From Gemmatimonadota bacterium (GTDB taxonomy: Bacteria > Gemmatimonadota > Gemmatimonadetes > Gemmatimonadales > GWC2-71-9), in the NCBI GenBank assembly GCA_024641735.1, contig JAHECN010000006.1:1-48521 (forward strand): 48,521 nucleotides of DNA, written 5' to 3'. The position numbers and the translations under genes are program-made. Positions 35,747-45,010 of the stretch are shown here, one piece after another. Position 1 is the first letter of the stretch, and every line of letters begins with the position of its first letter. The notes under the pieces are model-generated. The model did not search any database. It was not told where the DNA came from and saw only the letters and a list, made by a program, of their open reading frames with translations.

Positions 35747-37048
35747 TTACCCCGCCCGCACCCACCGCCACACTTCCCGCAGCGACGGCTTCTTACCGTA
35801 CATCAAGATCCCGGTACGATAGATCCGCCCAGCCAACCAGACGACCGCGAGCAGGCCCGCGATCATGATGCCCAATGAGATCGCCAGCTCTGCCGGGGGC
35901 ACGGCCGCCATCGACCAGCGCACCGGCATCACGAAGGGTGCGGTGAAGGGGATCATCGAGAGAATCGTCCCGAGCCCGCCTGAGGGATCCTTGATCACGG
36001 CAAAGACACCGAAGAAGCCCACCATGATCAGCATCACCACGCCGGAGACCGCCTGCTGGGCTTCCTGCGTCGAGTTCACCATTGAGCCGACCGCCGCGAA
36101 GAGTGCGCCGAACAACAGGAATCCGAGAGCGAAGTAAGTCAGGAAAACGATCAGCAGTTCGGTGGGAATGTTCGGCAATGGCATCTGCTGCATCGTCTCG
36201 ACGGGCACGTTGAAGAGGTTGGCAAGCACCGCGCGGTTCCGTCCGACCAGGAAGATCGTACCGCCCCAGATCGACATCTGCAGCAGGCCGACTGAGCCGA
36301 CGCCGAGCACTTTCCCCATCAACATCTCGAACGGGCGCAGCGACGACGCGAGGATCTCCATGATCCGCGACGTCTTCTCTTCAATCACCGACATCATCGT
36401 CTGCTGGCCGAACAACACCACCGAGATGTAGAGCATGAAGCCCATCAGGTAGGCGAGAATGAACGACGCCTCACCACTCTCGCCGGTCGCCATTCCCTTT
36501 GACACCTTGGTGCTCTTGAGGGACGCCGGTCGCATCGCGGCGGTGACGAGCCCGGCGTCCACGCCGGCACGCTCGAGCCGGGTACCGACAATCGTGGACG
36601 AGAGGATCCGCTGCAGGTCTCCCATCGACTCCAGCGAGCCGACATTGGTCCCGAAGTATTCCGCCTGCCCTCCTGAGAGGACGCCTTCGGGGAGGACTAG
36701 GACGCCGTCCAGCGGCTCGGCGGCATCACGAATCGTGCGCTTCAGCAGGGAGTCACGCAACGTCGTGACGTCGCCGGTTGGGGCGATGTGCTCAATCGCG
36801 TACTTCGGCTTCCCGCCCTCCTTGAAGGTGGGACGCTCGAGCCCGGCGATGATCCGCGTACCAACGGAGTCGGAGGTCGCATCGATCACCGCAATATTGG
36901 TGGTGCGATCGGTCCCCTTCATCATCAGCACCGGCACCACGGTGACAAAGACCATCAGGATTGGCAACCCGAAGGTCGAGAGGATGAACGCCTTGGTGCG
37001 GACCCGCTCGACAAACTCCCGACGGATCACAGCAAAGATCTTGTTCAT
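35747..37048 (-). CDS. ABC transporter permease (NatB-like/ABC-2 family)
   Basis: MNKIFAVIRREFVERVRTKAFILSTFGLPILM; coupled to ATPase gene; C-terminal TM cluster. Confidence 0.88.
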   Translation of the reverse strand: MNKIFAVIRREFVERVRTKAFILSTFGLPILMVFVTVVPVLMMKGTDRTTNIAVIDATSDSVGTRIIAGLERPTFKEGGKPKYAIEHIAPTGDVTTLRDSLLKRTIRDAAEPLDGVLVLPEGVLSGGQAEYFGTNVGSLESMGDLQRILSSTIVGTRLERAGVDAGLVTAAMRPASLKSTKVSKGMATGESGEASFILAYLMGFMLYISVVLFGQQTMMSVIEEKTSRIMEILASSLRPFEMLMGKVLGVGSVGLLQMSIWGGTIFLVGRNRAVLANLFNVPVETMQQMPLPNIPTELLIVFLTYFALGFLLFGALFAAVGSMVNSTQEAQQAVSGVVMLIMVGFFGVFAVIKDPSGGLGTILSMIPFTAPFVMPVRWSMAAVPPAELAISLGIMIAGLLAVVWLAGRIYRTGILMYGKKPSLREVWRWVRAG

Positions 37049-37995
37049 GCGGCCTCCCCTGTCCGTGACGCCACGGCGGCGTTGCCCACCTTCGCGATGA
37101 AGATCGACTGGAGCGACGGCTCCACGATCTCGAAGCGACTCAGCCCAACGCCCTCGCGCACCAGCGCGTGGAGGACTCCCTCGGGGTCGGCGCCCTCGGT
37201 CATCTGGATGTCGGCACTCGCGCCGTAATCGTCCACCGAGGCAATCAGGGTACGATCCGCGAGGATACGAGAGGCGCGGTCTCGATCATGAGTGAAGCCG
37301 AGCGCCACATGTCGTCCGCCAAACTCCCCCTTGATCTCGGAGAGCGATCCGTCAACCACCTTCTCGCCCCGCGCGATGATCACAATCCGATCGCACATCC
37401 GCTCGGCCTGCTCCATGATATGGGTCGAGAAGAGGACGGTGACCCCCGACTTGGCCAGATCGATCACCACATCCTTCATCACCTGGGAGTTCACTGGGTC
37501 CAGCCCCGAGAACGGCTCGTCAAGCACCACCAGCTCGGGGTCGTGGAGCAGTGCGCCAATGAACTGCACCTTCTGCTGCATCCCCTTGGACAGGTCCTCG
37601 ACCTTCTTGTCGGCCCAGTCGCCGATCCCCAGCCGCTCCAGCCACGCGGTCGCGCGTCGCCTCGCCTCACCTCGGCCAATCCCCTTCACCTCGCCGAAGA
37701 AGACCAGGTGATCGAGCACCTGCATCTTCTTGTAGAGCCCGCGCTCCTCCGGGAGGAAGCCGATCCGGGCGGAGAGGTCGCGCCCCTTCCGGTCCGACCC
37801 GAAGAGGGCGATCGACCCTTCGTCCGGCTCGATGATATCCATCATCATCCGGATGGACGTCGACTTGCCGGCACCGTTGGGGCCGAGTAGACCGAAAATG
37901 CCCCCTGTCGGGACCTCAAAGGAGAGGTTCCGGACGGCGACATGGCCGGAGAAGCGCTTGGTCACGTGATCGAAGCGGACGGCTGGAGCAGCCAC
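37045..37995 (-). CDS. ABC transporter ATP-binding protein (NatA-like)
   Basis: GLLGPNGAGKSTSIRMMMDIIEPDEG; LSKGMQQKVQFIGALLHDPELVVLDEPFSGLDP; C-terminal NatA-type extension. Confidence 0.94.
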   Translation of the reverse strand: MAAPAVRFDHVTKRFSGHVAVRNLSFEVPTGGIFGLLGPNGAGKSTSIRMMMDIIEPDEGSIALFGSDRKGRDLSARIGFLPEERGLYKKMQVLDHLVFFGEVKGIGRGEARRRATAWLERLGIGDWADKKVEDLSKGMQQKVQFIGALLHDPELVVLDEPFSGLDPVNSQVMKDVVIDLAKSGVTVLFSTHIMEQAERMCDRIVIIARGEKVVDGSLSEIKGEFGGRHVALGFTHDRDRASRILADRTLIASVDDYGASADIQMTEGADPEGVLHALVREGVGLSRFEIVEPSLQSIFIAKVGNAAVASRTGEAA

Positions 37996-38070
37996 GGAAG
38001 GTCCCCACGGAGAAAGAGTCAGGGGAACTTACTGCAATTGTGGGGGGGAGGTTTCAGGGGCGGGAACAAG

Positions 38071-38166
38071 ATGATGGATGGTGGATGGTGGATGGTGGGT
38101 CATCGGTGGGCCGGTTGCAGCTCACCACCACCCGCCCCTTTCGCCATCATCCATCATCCATCATCC
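38071..38166. repeat. heptamer inverted repeat (GATGGTG / CCATCAT family)
   Basis: atgatggatggtggatggtggatggtgg ... gccatcatccatcatccatcatccc. Confidence 0.85.
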
Positions 38167-38168
38167 CG

Positions 38169-38429
38169 TCAGAACTTCTCGACCGACACAAACTCCTCCG
38201 CCGGTATCACCATCAACCGATTTTCCGGCGGGACCCCGAACTTCTGCAGCTTGGCGACCCAGGCGTCGCGATCGCCACCCGGTTCCAGGATGGCCGTGTC
38301 CTTCATGACCACGCCGCGCTCCTGCCGCTCGTGCCAGCGACCGACGTAGAGTCGGCCACTGGTCCCCTCGATCAGCACGGTGATCCCGTGGAGTTCGTCA
38401 TGCCCGGGGTGGAGCACCATCCCGCTCAC
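38169..38429 (-). CDS. hypothetical protein (86 aa)
   Basis: Full ORF coupled (ATGA overlap) to the bacilliredoxin gene: MSGMVLHPGHDELHGITVLIEGTSGRLYVGRWHERQERGVVMKDTAILEPGGD. Confidence 0.7.
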   Translation of the reverse strand: MSGMVLHPGHDELHGITVLIEGTSGRLYVGRWHERQERGVVMKDTAILEPGGDRDAWVAKLQKFGVPPENRLMVIPAEEFVSVEKF

Positions 38430-38848
38430 GCGCAGTGTGTCTCGAACGCGGCGACGATGTCACCCGCGATCTCATCGGCCGAGCGTCCTTCGATCTGGTG
38501 CCGGTGAATGAACGCCACCACTTCGCCGTTCTTGAGCAGCGCCGCCGAGGGCGACGACGGCTGATACTCACCGAAGTAGGAACGGACTCGCGCCGTGGCA
38601 TCGAGATCCTGTCCCGCAAAGACCGTCACCATCTTGCCCGGCTTCGCTTTCGCGGTGGCGAGCGCCTTGGCCAACGCAGGTCGCGCGCCACCCGCGGCAC
38701 ATCCGCACATCGAGTTCACAAAAACGAAAGCGGTGCCCTCACCATCGGCGAGTGCGGCATCGACCTCGGCCACGCTCTTCATTTCCTGCACGCCAAGGCG
38801 TGTGACTTCTTCGCGCATGGGCTTGATCATCAGTTCGGGGTAGGGCAT
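38426..38848 (-). CDS. BrxA/BrxB-family bacilliredoxin
   Basis: MPYPELMIKPMREEVTRLGVQEMKS; VNSMCGCAAGGARPAL; VTVFAGQDLDATARVRSYFGEYQPSSPSAALLKNG. Confidence 0.94.
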   Translation of the reverse strand: MPYPELMIKPMREEVTRLGVQEMKSVAEVDAALADGEGTAFVFVNSMCGCAAGGARPALAKALATAKAKPGKMVTVFAGQDLDATARVRSYFGEYQPSSPSAALLKNGEVVAFIHRHQIEGRSADEIAGDIVAAFETHCA

Positions 38849-38864
38849 AGGGTCAATTTCCTTT

Positions 38865-38944
38865 GTGAGTCGTTGGTCGTGAGTCGTGAGTCGCGAGAGG
38901 GTCTTGGGCCATGGGAGGTTCGCCTCTCACGACTCGCGACTCGC
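38865..38944. repeat. heptamer inverted repeat (GTCGTGA family) reaching into sufU 3' end
   Basis: gtgagtcgttggtcgtgagtcgtgagtcgcgagagg ... cctctcacgactcgcgactcgcc. Confidence 0.87.
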
Positions 38945-39361
38945 CCCCAGCGACTCTTTCAATACATGCCACGCCATCGTGGCGCATTTCACCCGCATGG
39001 GATAGACCGCGAGTCCTTCAAAGGCCTTGAGTTTGCCGAGGATTTCCTTGTCAGCGGTCTTCCCGGTGAGCATCGCATGGAACGAGTCGAAGAGCGCCAT
39101 CGCTTCGTCGACCGTCTTTCCCTGGATGGCCGTGGTCATCATCGAAGCCGACGCTTTGCTCACCGCGCAGCCCTGGCCCTGAAAGCCGACTTCGGCAATC
39201 CGCCCATCGGCGTCGAGTCGCAGGTCGAGCGACACCTCGTCGCCGCAGAGCGGGTTCCGCCCCTCGGCGTGGTGCGTCGGCGCCTCGAGCGCCTTGAAGT
39301 TCCTCGGCGACCGGTCGTGCTCGATGATCAACGTCTGATACATCTCGTCCATCGTCGCCAT
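38927..39361 (-). CDS. sufU: SUF system NifU-like Fe-S scaffold SufU
   Basis: NPLCGDEVSLDLRLDADGRIAEVGFQGQGCAVSKASASMMT; VKCATMAWHVLK; C-terminus and stop within heptamer repeat. Confidence 0.93.
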   Translation of the reverse strand: MATMDEMYQTLIIEHDRSPRNFKALEAPTHHAEGRNPLCGDEVSLDLRLDADGRIAEVGFQGQGCAVSKASASMMTTAIQGKTVDEAMALFDSFHAMLTGKTADKEILGKLKAFEGLAVYPMRVKCATMAWHVLKESLGASRES

Positions 39362-40557
39362 CAGCCGAAGAGCTCCCGGACTTTGAGCAGTCCGCGGGTC
39401 AAGGTGAGCAGGTCCTGCTCCGTCGTGTACGGTCCGAACGATGCGCGCGCCGAGGCCGGGACGCCGAATCGGGCGTGCAGCGGCTGGGTGCAATGGTGCC
39501 CCGCCCGAATGCAGACCCCCTCGCTATCCAGAATCGAGGCGATGTCGTGTGGGTGGGCCCCATCCATGGTAAACGTCAGGACGCCCACCTGCGACGCTGG
39601 TCGGGCGATGAACCGAAGCCCGGGGACCTGCTCCAGCATCTCGTAGCCTGCCGCGAGCAGTTCCGCGTCGAGCCGCTCCAGCGCCGGGCGGTCCTGCGCC
39701 GAGAGCCAGCGGATCGCGGCATCGAGCCCGATCACCCCAGCGATGTTGGGGGTGCCCGCCTCGAAGCGCTGCGGCGAGGCCGCGAAGGTCGAGCGCTCGA
39801 AGGTCACGCGGTCGATCATATCGCCGCCGCCCTGGAACGGTGGCATCGCCTCCAGGAGCTCGTGCCGGCCCCAGAGGACCCCGACACCCGTGGGGCCGAA
39901 GAGCTTGTGGCCCGAGAAGCAGTAGAAGTCGACGCCAAGCGTCGTGAGGTCCACCGGGAAGTGCCCGACCGCCTGCGCCCCATCGACCAACACCGGCACG
40001 CCGTGGCGTTTGGCCATGGCCGCGAGCTCGGCGATCGGGTTGATGGTGCCCAGGGTGTTGGAGACGTGGGTCACGGCCAGTAGCAGGGGCCCTTCGCCCA
40101 GCATCCGCTCGGCGGCCTGGAGGTCGAGCTCGCCGGCATCGGTCACCGGGATCGCCTTGAGCGTCGCACCAACGAGCTGCCACGGGATGATGTTGGCGTG
40201 GTGCTCCATCTCGGTGACCAGCACCGTCGCACCGGGGGTCATCTTCGGCTTCAGGTACGAATGCGCCACCAAGTTGATCGCCTCGGTGGTCCCGCGCACG
40301 AAGACGATCTCGTCCGCACGAACTCCACCGAGGAACTCGGCCACCGTGTCGCGGGTGCCGTCATAGGCCATCGTCGCGCGTTCCGAGAATTCGTAGACGC
40401 CACGATGAATGTTGGCGTTCCACCCTTCATAGAAGCCGAGCTCCGCGTCAATCACGACCTGCGGCTTTTGGGTCGTCGCGCCGCTGTCCAGATACGTCAA
40501 CGGCTTGCCGCGTGACGTACGTGAAAAGATCGGGAACTCGGCGCGTACGGAGCTCAC
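39361..40557 (-). CDS. sufS: cysteine desulfurase SufS
   Basis: YLDSGATTQKPQVVIDA; NIHRGVYEFSERAT; GTTEAINLVAHSY; FSGHKLFGPTGVGVLWG; RAGHHCTQPLH. Confidence 0.96.
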   Translation of the reverse strand: MSSVRAEFPIFSRTSRGKPLTYLDSGATTQKPQVVIDAELGFYEGWNANIHRGVYEFSERATMAYDGTRDTVAEFLGGVRADEIVFVRGTTEAINLVAHSYLKPKMTPGATVLVTEMEHHANIIPWQLVGATLKAIPVTDAGELDLQAAERMLGEGPLLLAVTHVSNTLGTINPIAELAAMAKRHGVPVLVDGAQAVGHFPVDLTTLGVDFYCFSGHKLFGPTGVGVLWGRHELLEAMPPFQGGGDMIDRVTFERSTFAASPQRFEAGTPNIAGVIGLDAAIRWLSAQDRPALERLDAELLAAGYEMLEQVPGLRFIARPASQVGVLTFTMDGAHPHDIASILDSEGVCIRAGHHCTQPLHARFGVPASARASFGPYTTEQDLLTLTRGLLKVRELFG

Positions 40558-41867
40558 CCCAGCATCTCATCCAGGCGGACACGGACGATGGTCTCAATCC
40601 CCGCGCGAATACGCGAGACCGTGACCTCGGTCAGCACTTCCGCCGCAAAGGCCCAGATCAACAATTCCTGCGCCGTCCGCCCACCGATTCCGCGCGTCTG
40701 GAGATAGTAGCGTTGTTCATCGTTCAAGCGCCCGACCGTCGCGCCGTGGGTGCACTTCACGTCATCCGCGAAGATCTCCAGCTGCGGCTTGGTGTCGACG
40801 CGCGCCGTATCGGAGAGCAGCAAGTTGCGGTTGGTCTGTTTGGCGTCGGTCTTCTGCGCGATCGGCTGGACGAAGACCTTGCCGTTGAACACTGCCCGCG
40901 ACTTGTCCGCCAAGACGCCCTTGTAGACCTCCCACGAGTTGCTGTTCGGTTGATCATGGAAGATCGCCGAGTGGGTGTCGGCCAACTGCTCGTTGCGGGT
41001 CAGGTAGAGGCCGTACATCAGCGTCTCGACCTGCTCACCACCCAAGCGGGCGTGGATGTTGTGGCGGCAGAGCTTGGCGCCGAGCGAGAGCGCAAAGCCA
41101 CGATAGTGCGAGGCACGCGCCTGATCAGCGTGGGTGAAGCCAATGTGCCAGGCACGCTCCCCTTCCCGCTGGACGCGGATATGCTCAACCCACGACTCCT
41201 CGCCGAGCACCAGTTCGGTCACGGCATTGGAGAAGTGCAGTGTGTCGGCCAGCGAAACGAACTGCTCGACCACGGCGCCGCGGGCATTCTGCCCGGCGGT
41301 GACCAGCACCCGCGGTGCGACCAGTGCGCCATCCGCGGCACTCGTGGTCAGGTGCATAATCTCGAGCGGTGCGTCGAGCGTGGTGTTGGCGGCGATGTGC
41401 AGCACGACGCCATCGGTGAAGGTCGCCAGCGAGAGCGCCGAGAAGGGCGTCATCTCCGGCGGGGCAACGGTCCCGAGGTACTGCCGGACCACGGCGTCAC
41501 CGGAATCGATCGCCGCCTGGAGCGACTTCGCGCCGATTTCGGCGGGCAGCGCGGAGAGGTCAGGGGCGAAGCGGCCATCAATCAGGACCGCAAGCGGTCC
41601 CTCCGAGAGCCTCAGCGCCGCGACCTCTTCGGCAGACACGGCCGGTGAGACACCAGGGGCCGTCCATGCGGTCGTGGCAATCCCGCTGACCGGCGTGAAG
41701 CGCCACTCCTCGTTCCGCGAGGACGGCACGCCGACCTCGGCGAAGTGCGCGGCGGCGGCGGCGCGACGCGCCATCAACCACTCGGGCCCTTCGGCGTGTG
41801 CGGCAAGCGCCGCAAAGGCGGCAACGCCAGGCTGTTCGGTCGGGGCGATCGGGGCAACAGTCGTCAT
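40554..41867 (-). CDS. sufD: Fe-S cluster assembly protein SufD
   Basis: NEEWRFTPV; GLYLTRNEQLADTHSAIFHDQPNSNSWEVYKGVLADKSRAVFNGKVFV; DTKPQLEIFADDVKCTHGATVGRLNDEQRYYLQTRGI. Confidence 0.96.
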   Translation of the reverse strand: MTTVAPIAPTEQPGVAAFAALAAHAEGPEWLMARRAAAAAHFAEVGVPSSRNEEWRFTPVSGIATTAWTAPGVSPAVSAEEVAALRLSEGPLAVLIDGRFAPDLSALPAEIGAKSLQAAIDSGDAVVRQYLGTVAPPEMTPFSALSLATFTDGVVLHIAANTTLDAPLEIMHLTTSAADGALVAPRVLVTAGQNARGAVVEQFVSLADTLHFSNAVTELVLGEESWVEHIRVQREGERAWHIGFTHADQARASHYRGFALSLGAKLCRHNIHARLGGEQVETLMYGLYLTRNEQLADTHSAIFHDQPNSNSWEVYKGVLADKSRAVFNGKVFVQPIAQKTDAKQTNRNLLLSDTARVDTKPQLEIFADDVKCTHGATVGRLNDEQRYYLQTRGIGGRTAQELLIWAFAAEVLTEVTVSRIRAGIETIVRVRLDEMLG

Positions 41868-42634
41868 CAGACGGCCGCTCCCTCAGCAACCCCGGTCAAC
41901 CACTCATACCCCTTGGCCTCGAGTTCAAGCGCCAACTCCTTGCCGCCACTCTTCACAATCTTTCCGCCCGCGAGGACGTGCACGAAGTCCGGCACGATGA
42001 AGTCGAGCAGGCGCTGGTAGTGCGTCACCAGAATGATGGCGCGATCGGGGCGACGGAGAGCGTTCACGCCATCCGACACGATCCGCAGGGCGTCGATGTC
42101 GAGGCCGGAGTCGGTCTCGTCCAGAATGGCGAGCTTCGGCTCGAGTACCGCCATCTGCAGGATCTCGTTCCGCTTCTTCTCACCACCGGAGAAGCCGAAG
42201 TTGACAGCGCGCTCCATGATTTCCGGACCCCACTGCACCACCCGCAACTTCTCCTCGAGGATGTCGAGGAAGTCCATCGGATCGAGCTCGTCCAGCCCGC
42301 GCGCCTTCCGGATTTCGTTGAACGCCATCCGGAGGAAGTAGGCGTTGGTGACGCCAGGAATTTCCACGGGATACTGGAACGCGAGGAAGACACCGGCCCA
42401 GGCACGCTCTTCCGCTTCCATGTCGAGGAGGTCCTCGCCTTCGAGCGTGGCGGTGCCGCTGGTCACGTCATACGCGGGGTGCCCAGCGAGCACCTGCGCC
42501 AACGTGCTCTTGCCGGAGCCGTTCGGGCCCATGATCGCGTGGACTTCGCCGGCGTTCACGGTCAGGGAGATCCCCTTGAGGATTTCCTTCTCGTCCGCGG
42601 AGGCGTGCAGGTCGGTGATTTGGAGCAAAGGCAT
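41867..42634 (-). CDS. sufC: Fe-S cluster assembly ATPase SufC
   Basis: IMGPNGSGKSTLAQVLAGHPAYDVTSG; FLAFQYPVEIPGVTNAYFLRMAFN; FSGGEKKRNEILQMAVLEPKLAILDETDSGLDIDAL. Confidence 0.97.
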   Translation of the reverse strand: MPLLQITDLHASADEKEILKGISLTVNAGEVHAIMGPNGSGKSTLAQVLAGHPAYDVTSGTATLEGEDLLDMEAEERAWAGVFLAFQYPVEIPGVTNAYFLRMAFNEIRKARGLDELDPMDFLDILEEKLRVVQWGPEIMERAVNFGFSGGEKKRNEILQMAVLEPKLAILDETDSGLDIDALRIVSDGVNALRRPDRAIILVTHYQRLLDFIVPDFVHVLAGGKIVKSGGKELALELEAKGYEWLTGVAEGAAV

Positions 42635-42655
42635 TTAGTAATGTCCGTGGTGATG

Positions 42656-42739
42656 GTCGTGAGTCTCTAGTCGTGAGTCGTGAGAGGAGTCGTACGTCGG
42701 GGCGGCTCTCGCGACCCACGACCAACGACTCACCTCTCG

Positions 42740-42740
<1 letters not shown>
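42656..42740. repeat. heptamer inverted repeat (GTCGTGA family) between sufC and sufB
   Basis: tggtcgtgagtctctagtcgtgagtcgtgagagg ... ggctctcgcgacccacgaccaacgactcacctctcgc. Confidence 0.85.
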
Positions 42741-44169
<1,429 letters not shown>

Positions 44170-44173
<4 letters not shown>

Positions 44174-44856
44174 GAGGCCTCCTCGCCTGCGTCGTCGCCC
44201 GACAGGGCAACCACATAACTGCACGTGCCACAGCCGCCCGCAATGCGCGAGCGGCGTTCGATGGGGGCTGCAAAGACCCGCGCCAGGAAGCGTTCTTCCG
44301 CGGCGCAGACTTCTGGAAAACGTTCCGCGATCAGTCGATGCGGACAATGATGTTCCGTCAACAATCCTTCCGTCGACGCGTGGGCCCAGGTCGCCATGTA
44401 CCCCTCGGCGTCGAGCACGCGCGCGACCACTTCGCCCCGCCGCTCATCGCTCACGCCGCGTGTCTCCACTTCCAACCGCTCGGCGAGGGCGTGGTATTGC
44501 TGTTCCAGCAGCGCCACCGCCGCGTCCCGACCCGAGGTCGCCACCAGATGGTCGAGCAGGGAGACGATCGTCCGCTCGTAGCGATCCGGAAAGAGCGCGT
44601 GCCCCTTCGGGGTCAGGCGGTAGGTGTGCGCCGGCGCACCAACACCCTGAGGAGTCCGGTCATAGCCGATCACCCCCTCGGCCTCCAGCTCCTTGAGATG
44701 GTGTCGGACCGCGTTGAGCGAGTAGCCCAACACCTCCGCCAACTCGCCTACCGTTGCCCCCGTCTCACGCTTCAGATGCAGGAGCACCAGGCCACGCGGG
44801 CCGCGGTGTCCGGCAGGAGCCGCCGATTCGTCGAGAGGAAGTGCAGGAGAAGCCAT
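44170..44856 (-). CDS. sufR: SufR-like transcriptional repressor (ArsR/DeoR-type HTH + Cys-rich C-terminus)
   Basis: [65 protein letters not shown]...GGCGTCSY; position upstream of sufB. Confidence 0.92.
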
Positions 44857-44864
44857 AGCCCGGG

Positions 44865-44893
44865 ATTTTAGCCAAAAACTGGGTATATGTCAA
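44865..44893 (-). promoter_or_regulatory. sigma70-type promoter for sufR-suf operon
   Basis: On minus strand: TTGACA (44893-44888) - 17 bp - TAAAAT (44870-44865), 8 bp before the ATG at 44856. Confidence 0.8.
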
Positions 44894-44917
44894 TTCACAC
44901 AAGGAAAATGGTGTAAA
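44894..44917. promoter_or_regulatory. candidate SufR operator (imperfect inverted repeat abutting -35)
   Basis: TTCACAC-AAGGAAAATG-GTGTAAA directly upstream of the -35 hexamer. Confidence 0.45.
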
Positions 44918-44921
44918 CTGC

Positions 44922-45010
44922 GGGGATGATGGATGATTGATGATGGGCATCGGCACCCGGTAGGGAGATCGCGGCGACACCACCAGACCCCATCCATCAT
45001 CCATCATCCC
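44922..45010. repeat. heptamer inverted repeat (ATGGATG family) between sufR promoter and patatin gene
   Basis: gggatgatggatgattgatgatggg ... ccccatccatcatccatcatccc. Confidence 0.85.

Noticed and set aside
35304-35771. Minus-strand ORFs across repeat R3 (and similar ones across R1/R2)
   Set aside because: Peptides (LTRSVSEG..., TEPPARGDRFAGALHRS...) only reflect the repeated DNA; starts, lengths and frames differ between copies
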